Shown here piece by piece: positions 34,159 through 40,398 of a stretch of DNA of 46,979 bases. Under the pieces are notes generated by a model. That model saw nothing but the letters and a program-made list of their open reading frames with translations. It was not told where the DNA came from and searched no databases. This stretch comes from Xanthobacteraceae bacterium (GTDB taxonomy: Bacteria; Pseudomonadota; Alphaproteobacteria; Rhizobiales; Xanthobacteraceae): NCBI GenBank assembly GCA_019745775.1, contig JAIESR010000073.1:1-46979 (forward strand), in the 5' to 3' direction. The stretch's first letter is position 1. Every line of letters starts with the position of its first letter. A program made the translations under genes and the position numbers.

Positions 34159-34190
34159 GGCTCGTGCTTCGGCTTCGGTCGTCACGAGCC
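34159..34190. terminator. Stem-loop between convergent genes, overlapping the monooxygenase stop
   Basis: An inverted repeat with 8-base arms, GGCTCGTG at 34159-34166 and CACGAGCC at 34183-34190, encloses a 16-base loop. It overlaps the stop codon of the minus-strand monooxygenase. Reading +, a TTTTT run follows about 10 bases later, so it might end the module C transcript. A clean U-tract directly after the stem is missing, so the terminator call is weak. The rest of 33945-34181 shows no gene. Confidence 0.35.
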
Positions 34191-35507
34191 ACCATGCGTT
34201 TTTGAATACCGGTTGACCGGCACCGGCAAGCCGAGATGCTCGCGCAACGTACGTCCCGCATAGTCCAGGCGGAAGATGCCACGCCTTTGCAGCTCAGGTA
34301 CGACCTGATCAATGAACTCATCAAAGGCGGCGGGGAAGTAGGGAGGCACAAGTACAAAGCCATCGCAGGCGCGATCGACAAACCATTCTTCCATCACATC
34401 AGCGATCGTCGGTGCGTCCCCATATGCAAAAAGGTAACCTCGGGCCACGGCGATCTGATTGTAGATATCCCGCAGCGTCAGATTGTCCTTGCGAGCCTTC
34501 TCATAGGCAACCTTCGCATGGGTTTGAATTGAGTTCGACAGCGGCAGCTCCGGTACTGGACCATCCAGATCAAACCCGGACATGTCGTGCCCGAACCGGC
34601 TCGACATCATCTTCAAGGCAACCGCAGGGACCGCGAGACGCATCAGCTCCGAAAGCTTCTTTCGCGCGTCCTCTTCATTTTGGCCGACGATCGGCATGAA
34701 ACCAGGAAGAATTTTGCAGTGGTCCGGATTGCGGCCCCAGCTAGCAACCATGGCCTTCATCGTCGCGTAGAATTCCTTGGCATGCTCCTTGTCCAGCTGA
34801 GCCGCAAAAATCATTTCCGCGAACCGTGACGCAAACTTTTTGCCGTCATCCGAGGCTCCCGCCTGCACGAGTACCGGTTGGCCTTGCGGCGTGCGCGTCA
34901 CATTGAGCGGCCCACGCACTGAATAGAATTTGCCGACGTGGTCGAGCGAATGCACTTTCGTCTTGTCGAAATATTCGCCGGTTTCCGCATTGGTCGTTAT
35001 TGCGCCTTCCTCCCAGCTGTCCCAGAGACCCTGTACGACTTCGACAAATTCCGTGGCAGATTCATACCGGGTGGCATGGTCCATCGGGCCGGCGCTGCCG
35101 AAGTTCCCAGCCGCTTCTGGCATCCCCGAGGTCACCATATTCCACCCCGCGCGACCGCCGCTGAGCTTATCGAGCGACGCAAACACTCGGGCGATGTTGA
35201 ACGGCGACGAATATGTGGTCGAGGCCGTGGCGACGAGTCCCACCCTCGTTGTCTGCGTGGCCAGCGCCGCATGCAAGGTGAGCGGCTCGAATCTCAGCAT
35301 TTGGCCTGGGTGCCGGTCCGGTACAAAAGCGAGACTGTCGCCGACGAACAGGAAGTCGAGCTTTCCTCGTTCGCACGATTCTGCGATCGTCTTGAAGATC
35401 GAAAAGTCCTCGCTGCTGGTGGCTGCTCCCGGGACCCGCCAGCCGGACACATGGTTCCCCGTCCCCACGGCGTACACGCCGAGATTCATTTGCCTGCCGG
35501 GATTCAT
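34182..35507 (-). CDS. Flavin-dependent monooxygenase, NtaA/SnaA/DszA type (LLM class)
   Basis: From the ATG at 35507 the product has 441 residues, the usual size for the NtaA/DmoA/SnaA branch; an ATG at 35489 is an alternative. The longer frame to 35618 runs through the receptor remnant and is rejected. Signature segments are VSGWRVPGA, AESCERGKLDFLFVGDSLAF, LRFEPLTLHAALATQTTRVGLVATASTTYSSPFNIARVFASLD, GRAGWNMVTS and RGPLNVTRTPQGQPVLVQAGAS. These enzymes use reduced FMN to oxidise N- or S-linked alkyl compounds such as nitrilotriacetate, EDTA or sulfones. The flavin reductase partner is not in the window. It is last in the module D unit. Confidence 0.92.
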   Translation of the reverse strand: MNPGRQMNLGVYAVGTGNHVSGWRVPGAATSSEDFSIFKTIAESCERGKLDFLFVGDSLAFVPDRHPGQMLRFEPLTLHAALATQTTRVGLVATASTTYSSPFNIARVFASLDKLSGGRAGWNMVTSGMPEAAGNFGSAGPMDHATRYESATEFVEVVQGLWDSWEEGAITTNAETGEYFDKTKVHSLDHVGKFYSVRGPLNVTRTPQGQPVLVQAGASDDGKKFASRFAEMIFAAQLDKEHAKEFYATMKAMVASWGRNPDHCKILPGFMPIVGQNEEDARKKLSELMRLAVPAVALKMMSSRFGHDMSGFDLDGPVPELPLSNSIQTHAKVAYEKARKDNLTLRDIYNQIAVARGYLFAYGDAPTIADVMEEWFVDRACDGFVLVPPYFPAAFDEFIDQVVPELQRRGIFRLDYAGRTLREHLGLPVPVNRYSKTHGGS

Positions 35508-35514
35508 TTCTGGC

Positions 35515-35784
35515 TTAGTCCTCTTGAGACAAGACGTCAGACATCTGATCGCGCGCCAAACCCATCGTGCTGCGGGCGGTATCGAAGACATCTTGCGGGA
35601 TGCGATAGAGTTCGGCAATCAGCGAATCGAGCTTCGCGCCATCGATCGGATTGACGATCAATCCATTGCGCCTGGTCTCGGCCAGGAATCCGCGAACGCG
35701 CATCGTGTCGTCGGATGCTTGGCGCAGCGCCGAATTCCGGTGGTCAGGCAGTCCGGCTCCTGCCGCCGGCTCATGATTGCGGCG
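35515..35784 (-). pseudogene. C-terminal remnant of a TTT-family receptor
   Basis: The frame directly after the stop of the ThDP gene (TGA at 35785-35787) is open for about 90 codons to a TAA at 35515. From about 35750 onward it matches the C-terminus of TTT receptors: ALRQASDDTMRVRGFLAETRRNGLIVNPIDGAKLDSLIAEL corresponds to the ALRKAFDATL-DPEFIAEAKR-...-NGATVQRLVEE stretch of the receptor at 32889. The signal peptide and about 250 residues are missing. The remnant marks a deletion between the ThDP gene and the monooxygenase gene, so module D once carried its own receptor. Confidence 0.8.
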
Positions 35785-37503
35785 TCAGTTTGATGGGCGT
35801 TGGACGCCAGGATCGGGCAGCACGACGTTGAGAATTGCAGGCTTGCCTGCCTCGATCGAGGCCAATGCAGTTTTGACCGCGCCCCTCAGTTCGCCCGGGT
35901 GCTCGATCAACTGACCATACCCGCCGACAACTGCTGCAGCCTGCTCATAGCGAGAATTGTTGATGTGCACGCCGTAATAGTCTTTGGTCGTGATCGCGGT
36001 GCCTTTCGGATAGAATCGATTATGCAGCCGCTCCATGACCGCGTATTTCTTGTTGTTGCAGACGATGATCAGTAACGGGAGCTTGTATTCGTCTGAAACT
36101 GCGAGTGCGGGAATGACCGGGTTATATAGGAACGAACCATCGCCGATCGTGATCACCACTGGACGTTGGGGGAGCGCCAGTTTCACTCCGAGCGCATAGC
36201 CCAAACCTTGACCCAGGCCACTCGGCGCTCGGAAGTAGCCATGCGGCTCATCCCAAATAATGTGGTCGCGAATTTCGCCGGCATGAACGATTGTCTCGTC
36301 TACATAGGTCGTATCCGCCGGCATCACCTCGCGGAGCGTCTTCATCAACAACGGTATTGTGATCTGATCGTTCGCATTGGCCTTCTCCTCGGCGACGGTG
36401 ATCCCGTCTCGCCACTTCTTATGTTCGGCTTGCCAGCGTTCTCGACGCTCAGCAAGCGCGGCTGGGTCGAGATCAAGCCTGCGCAACGCTTCCGTCAGCA
36501 GCCGAAGGGTGATGGCGATATTGCCTTCGAGATAATGACTCGCCTCCATGATCTGATAGACCATGTTGACTTTGAGCGGGTTCTCGCTGACCGACACAAT
36601 CCGTGCATTTTTGGGAGTGTTGCTTGGCGGATACCACGGCGCCCAGCTATCGACGAGTAGCGCGAGATCCATTTCGTTCAACAGCGGTTCGATCTTTGCG
36701 CCGAGGTAAAGCTCATTTGATTTCGGAAAATTGGCGAAGAAAGCGCCCTGCCCCTCGACCACCGGGATCGCTGCCGCCTCGGCAAGCTCCACCAGGGCGT
36801 CGAACGCCTCGGGGTCGGGGCCCGCCGTCAAGGCAGAGATCACCGGGCATTTTGCCTCGGCGATCAATGCCGCAACCTTTTCGATATCGGCCGCCGTTGG
36901 TCGTGTCTGCGGCGCCGGCGGGACCTTGCGAAGCACTTCCGGCTTGAGCCAGTCGCGCAACATGGTCTCCATGGAGACGCAGACGTATGTCGGCCCTTTC
37001 GGATTACGCTGCGCCAATTCGCCGGCGCGGATGACAGTTTGGTAAAGCGTCTCGGCACCCGGAGCCTGTTGCGCCCATTTCACAACCGGCTCCAGCAGAC
37101 GCTGCGGCCCGCCAACGACGCTGAGATTGCGATACCATTGCGAACCCGGGTCGAAATCGGTCTCGCCGTAGGTCGACGATTCACCCGACATCACCAGCAT
37201 CGGCGTTTCCATCGCACGAGCCGCGCCGACGGCCATCGAACCCTGCAGCAGACCCGCTCCGGCGTGCAACATTACCGCCTGCATCCGGCCGGTGATGCTC
37301 GTGTATGCGTTGGCCATGGCGACGGCGATCGTCTCATGACCGCAATCCAAATAAATTGGGCCCGGCGTTCCGTCGCGCTTTTGCCGCGCTACCGCCTCCC
37401 AGAACGGCGGCCACTCGGATCCGGGCGAGCAGATAATATAGTCGATACTCAGGTTCCGGAACGCCTCGAGGATAGCTTCGCCACCGTCATGATAATTCGT
37501 CAA
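35785..37503 (-). CDS. ThDP-dependent enzyme, acetolactate synthase/2-oxo acid decarboxylase family
   Basis: The 572-residue protein has the usual three-domain order: PYR domain with the activating glutamate E57 (DCGHETIAVAMANAY), a central domain, and a PP domain with GDG (454-456), 26 residues and NN (483-484). This is the full canonical ThDP motif. It differs from biosynthetic acetolactate synthase in many places, and no regulatory subunit gene adjoins it. A catabolic 2-oxo acid decarboxylase, carboligase or hydrolase is possible. It is the first gene of module D, with a perfect palindrome 62 bases upstream. Functionally it parallels the split ThDP enzyme of module A. Confidence 0.9.
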   Translation of the reverse strand: MTNYHDGGEAILEAFRNLSIDYIICSPGSEWPPFWEAVARQKRDGTPGPIYLDCGHETIAVAMANAYTSITGRMQAVMLHAGAGLLQGSMAVGAARAMETPMLVMSGESSTYGETDFDPGSQWYRNLSVVGGPQRLLEPVVKWAQQAPGAETLYQTVIRAGELAQRNPKGPTYVCVSMETMLRDWLKPEVLRKVPPAPQTRPTAADIEKVAALIAEAKCPVISALTAGPDPEAFDALVELAEAAAIPVVEGQGAFFANFPKSNELYLGAKIEPLLNEMDLALLVDSWAPWYPPSNTPKNARIVSVSENPLKVNMVYQIMEASHYLEGNIAITLRLLTEALRRLDLDPAALAERRERWQAEHKKWRDGITVAEEKANANDQITIPLLMKTLREVMPADTTYVDETIVHAGEIRDHIIWDEPHGYFRAPSGLGQGLGYALGVKLALPQRPVVITIGDGSFLYNPVIPALAVSDEYKLPLLIIVCNNKKYAVMERLHNRFYPKGTAITTKDYYGVHINNSRYEQAAAVVGGYGQLIEHPGELRGAVKTALASIEAGKPAILNVVLPDPGVQRPSN

Positions 37504-37564
37504 GGTGGGTCACTCCTGTTGCCTGCCATCATCGTCGGATAGAAACAATTCTTGCTGTGACGAA

Positions 37565-37576
37565 TTCCATATGGAA
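37565..37576. promoter_or_regulatory. Perfect 12-base palindrome upstream of the ThDP gene
   Basis: TTCCATATGGAA lies 62-73 bases before the start of the ThDP gene. TTCC-N4-GGAA palindromes are often bound by IclR- or GntR-type repressors, so this is a good operator candidate for module D. No regulator of that kind is encoded in the window. The rest of the 218-base gap 37504-37721 shows no gene. Confidence 0.4.
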
Positions 37577-37721
37577 AGCCTAGCCCGGTCAAGATGCGGC
37601 GCGTTCCAGCAATGCGCGTTAGAGAAGCGAAATATGACAAGCGTCGACGAGTGCGCTGAGGTCCGTTCCCGGAGATAAGTTTGGTCAGCCCGCGGAAATG
37701 GATGGTTGCCGACCTAGCGCC

Positions 37722-38003
37722 TTATGCGCGCGAACTCTTGAGCGCTTCCAGCAGTGTCACCTTGTCAATGGTCAGGTCGAGAACGGCCTGTTTCAGCCGT
37801 GCGTTTTCCAACTCGAGTTCCTTGAGACGCTGCATCTGGTCAATGCTCAAAGTGCCGAGCTCTTTTCGCCACCGATAGTAGGTTGCTTCGGCAACCCCGA
37901 TTTTGGCGATCGCATCGGCCAACGACCGGCCTTGCTCGATAAGCTGCTCGACATGACGGAGTTTTGCGACAATCTCCTCTTGATCGTGTTTTCGACCCGG
38001 CAT
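37722..38003 (-). CDS. Orphan IS3-family transposase OrfA
   Basis: This is a 93-residue helix-turn-helix protein of the IS3-family OrfA type: EEIVAKLRHVEQLIEQG, the HTH (AIAKIGVAEATYYRWRKELG) and a leucine-zipper stretch (RLKELELENARLKQAVLDLTIDK). The last dozen residues (VTLLEALKSSRA) do not match the usual OrfA end (KLILQEAARGNF-like), and no OrfB (DDE integrase) follows below 37722, where OrfB would be expected. It is therefore a broken or solo copy left by an insertion. Terminal inverted repeats were not found. The gap 38004-38168 upstream contains only short frames. Confidence 0.75.
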   Translation of the reverse strand: MPGRKHDQEEIVAKLRHVEQLIEQGRSLADAIAKIGVAEATYYRWRKELGTLSIDQMQRLKELELENARLKQAVLDLTIDKVTLLEALKSSRA

Positions 38004-38168
38004 CGTCTGTGCTCATGCTCAAAGGTCACGGCCAATACCTGGTGGACAATCGGATCTGGGTCGGCCAAAAACTTTTCCACATTCATGCAAACCCCTCGTC
38101 ACAAGGCGTCTCAAAACGCCGCCTTCTCGAGCGCAGCCTCGATCTCTGGTCCATCCTTCATGATGCAA

Positions 38169-39017
38169 TCAGCCGACCGACGAAACCGTAACCGCACTCA
38201 CGGATGACAGATGGTCCTCGATCGTCAAAATCGATGCCAGCACATCAACAAGCGTGTTCTCGCCTAGAGCCTGCGCGTCGACATCCAACATCGACACGTT
38301 TCCATCAATCGTTGGAGCATCGCTCTGGCCGCACCTTCCGCATCCATTTAGGTATGCCCGAGCGTCATAGAAATTGAATGCAATCTGGCCTTCCTTGAGA
38401 TCGAAGCCTTCGAAGTCGATCGCGATATAGGACGTCGTCGACGTTTCCGTCGCATAGGAGGGTCCGCAATCGCCTGAGGTCGAAACCGTCTTATTGAACA
38501 CGAAAACGAAGTCGGCGCCGGCGACCTCCGCAAAAGTCGTGGCAGCCGCAAAGGCGGGATCTTCGTCGGATATCGCGGCAGACGAGAACTTCGCTGTTCC
38601 GAATGCTATCGTCACGGCTCCCAAGTCGATCAGCCGGCTGAAGATGTCAGCATCGACAAGCGTGTCGACGCCAATGGCGGCGCCATCGCCGCCAAGCACG
38701 CAGGCGATCGGGGTTGTATCTGGCTGAAGCTGCCGCGCATTGAGCTTGAAGTCGAAGTCGAGGGAGCCGATCTCGATCTCAACATCCAGCCATTTGCCTT
38801 GACGTTCAATATCGAGCTCGAGGTCGATGCCATCGTGACGCCTATCCAGATCGATCTCGCATTCGTACGGGTTGTCACCGTGGCGAACATGACTCTCATA
38901 TCTATCTGAAAAACCATGTGCGCTATGAGAGAAATCCTCATGCAGCCGATCGTGATCATCGCTATCCGATGAACGTCGCCCGTAGCGGTTGTCACTCGCA
39001 GGGTTCGACCGCGCCAT
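38169..39017 (-). CDS. Acidic protein of unknown function beside the type I secretion genes
   Basis: The product has 282 residues from the ATG at 39017, chosen for a GGAGG five bases upstream. I do not recognise the family. The first 70 residues are very rich in Asp, His, Arg and Ser (SSDSDDHDRLHEDFSHSAHG); the rest is acidic, Ala/Thr/Val-rich and nearly lysine-free. There is no N-terminal signal peptide. Two internal segments look related: AIGVDTLVDADIFSRLIDLGAVTIAFG and ALGENTLVDVLASILTIEDH...SAVTVSSVG. Four cysteines occur in the second half. The acidic, low-lysine composition and the location suggest a type I secretion substrate, but that is inference. Confidence 0.65.
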   Translation of the reverse strand: MARSNPASDNRYGRRSSDSDDHDRLHEDFSHSAHGFSDRYESHVRHGDNPYECEIDLDRRHDGIDLELDIERQGKWLDVEIEIGSLDFDFKLNARQLQPDTTPIACVLGGDGAAIGVDTLVDADIFSRLIDLGAVTIAFGTAKFSSAAISDEDPAFAAATTFAEVAGADFVFVFNKTVSTSGDCGPSYATETSTTSYIAIDFEGFDLKEGQIAFNFYDARAYLNGCGRCGQSDAPTIDGNVSMLDVDAQALGENTLVDVLASILTIEDHLSSVSAVTVSSVG

Positions 39018-39265
39018 TGGTGCCTCCAGGAATACGTGGCCCAACGGGCAAGATAGCGGGCTTGAGGCGCGGTTGAACGTGCTCAATGAGGGATAATGCT
39101 ATAGGTGATGATGACCGTAGGGAGTAGCACAAAAGCGCGCGTGATCGCGGCAGTTGGACGGCGAATCCAAGATGACCGCGGCCGATAGCGGCGAACCAAA
39201 AGCTCACCTATGGGCTATCATGTCCTTGCATGGTACCGCGCCGGGAACGCAACGCTCCCGCGAAT

Positions 39266-40042
39266 TCACGCGTGGAACACGTGCTTGTGGACGTGAACCA
39301 ACCCGCCATCTGCGGTGTCGTCGTCACTTTCATCATTCTTGCCGCGCGCCGATATGGTCAGCTGCGCCGCGCAAAGCGCGGCTTGCGTGCGATTGGTGGC
39401 TCCAAGCTTTCGCATAATTTGCCGAATGTGGACCTTCACCGTCGATTCTCGCAGTTTCAGTTGACGGCCAATCAACTTGTTTGATTCTCCCTGCCGCAAT
39501 CGTTCAAGCACCTCTTGCTGCCGCGCCGTCAGGCCGCGCACATCCGCCACGACCCCGGTTTCCTTTTTCACCACAGTCATCGAGCTTGCAACATGAGTGT
39601 GTTGGATGAGCGCAGTTGGCGGGAAGTACGAACCGCCGCTCATGATGAAGGTAAACGCCTGCATCGCCACCGGCGGGGTCACACTCATTGGGATGAACCC
39701 GCGGGCACCAGCTTTGAAGGCCGCCACAACTTCCTCGGGCTCCTCTCGTTCAGACACAAAAACCAGCGGTGTGTCGGCATACTGCTCGTGCAAGGCAGCG
39801 ATCCAGTTTTGCGACTGGGATTCCGAAATGCCTTGTGCTCCGACGACGAGCAGAATCAATTTCACGCTTGGATCGATCGGGCGCTTCGACACTTCGCCAG
39901 GATCGGTTTGTACGATCTGGACATTGCTGTCATCGGCCCAGGTTGTGAGAAAGCTTGCAACGCCCGCGCGGCGCAACTCCATGGAATCGATGATCAGTAC
40001 TGCTGCACTCTTCTTGATCTTCTGATGCAACGATCGATCCAT
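39266..40042 (-). CDS. LuxR-family regulator with degenerate receiver domain
   Basis: This is a 258-residue regulator. The N-terminal 130 residues follow the receiver fold, but the phosphorylation residues are gone: the acidic pair is replaced (IIDSMEL), the phosphoacceptor region reads LILLVVGAQG (about 63-71) with no aspartate, and the lysine position reads FIPMSVTP. The C-terminal LuxR helix-turn-helix (170-230: GLTARQQEVLERL, ESNKLIGRQLKL, STVKVHIRQIMRKL) is intact. A short His-rich tail (HVHKHVFHA) ends the protein. It should act without phosphorylation. It lies between the acidic protein and the secretion genes, so it likely controls them. Direct repeats lie just upstream of its start. 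Confidence 0.9.
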   Translation of the reverse strand: MDRSLHQKIKKSAAVLIIDSMELRRAGVASFLTTWADDSNVQIVQTDPGEVSKRPIDPSVKLILLVVGAQGISESQSQNWIAALHEQYADTPLVFVSEREEPEEVVAAFKAGARGFIPMSVTPPVAMQAFTFIMSGGSYFPPTALIQHTHVASSMTVVKKETGVVADVRGLTARQQEVLERLRQGESNKLIGRQLKLRESTVKVHIRQIMRKLGATNRTQAALCAAQLTISARGKNDESDDDTADGGLVHVHKHVFHA

Positions 40043-40087
40043 CGTACGCTCCCATACGCTTACTGACCTGTGCTGTGGCAGTTCATT

Positions 40088-40120
40088 AGTTCACCTGCAT
40101 AGTGACAGTTCACCTGCGTA
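40088..40120. promoter_or_regulatory. Direct repeats upstream of the LuxR-type regulator gene
   Basis: AGTTCACCTGC(A/G)TA occurs at 40088-40101 and again at 40107-40120, a 19-base period, with a shorter AGTTCA copy at 40080-40085. They lie 38-78 bases before the regulator start on the minus strand. Same-face repeats of this kind suit binding by a dimeric or multimeric activator, possibly the regulator itself. Confidence 0.4.
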
Positions 40121-40272
40121 ACGAATAACCTACGATACGTCCGTGACATTTTGATTGAAATAGTTCGAAACTCCCAGCGGTAAGTTGAATCGTCGCATGG
40201 CACGCGCGCTGGTGGGCGCTGTCGGTATCGCGGTATTCCCAGGTTCCAACCACGTCAAGTTTCCTGTCCATT

Positions 40273-40398
40273 TCAAGTCTCCCTGAAACTGCGCCAAAGC
40301 GCATCCAAGAATGGCTGGAACAGGTATTCGGCCATGGTTCGCTCGCCGGTCACGATGAGCACTTCGGCCGGCATGCCGGGAATGAGTTCGATGCCCGC
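40273..40398 (-). pseudogene. Displaced last 41 codons of the HlyD adaptor gene (frameshifted)
   Basis: This stretch, read in a different frame from the gene at 40350-41675, encodes the conserved C-terminus of HlyD/PrsE-type adaptors: AGIELIPGMPAEVLIVTGER, then TMAEYLFQPFLDALWRSFRET and a TGA at 40273-40275. The two frames meet at 40398-40400, where a single missing base would account for the shift. No slippery heptamer is present, so programmed frameshifting is unlikely; a real mutation or a sequence error is more likely. A 53-codon frame (40110-40271) begins one base later but has no support. Confidence 0.85.

Noticed and set aside
34182-35618. Monooxygenase start at 35618
   Set aside because: The extra N-terminal residues come from the opposite use of the receptor-remnant DNA and do not match the family, which begins near MNLGVYAVG.
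37847-38086. Short frame starting MNVEKFLADPDP upstream of the OrfA
   Set aside because: It overlaps the OrfA in another frame and reads into nonsense after about 30 residues; it is probably chance or a trace of older DNA.
40110-40271. 53-codon frame one base after the HlyD stop
   Set aside because: It has no recognisable motif and no ribosome site of its own, and competing short frames are equally good.
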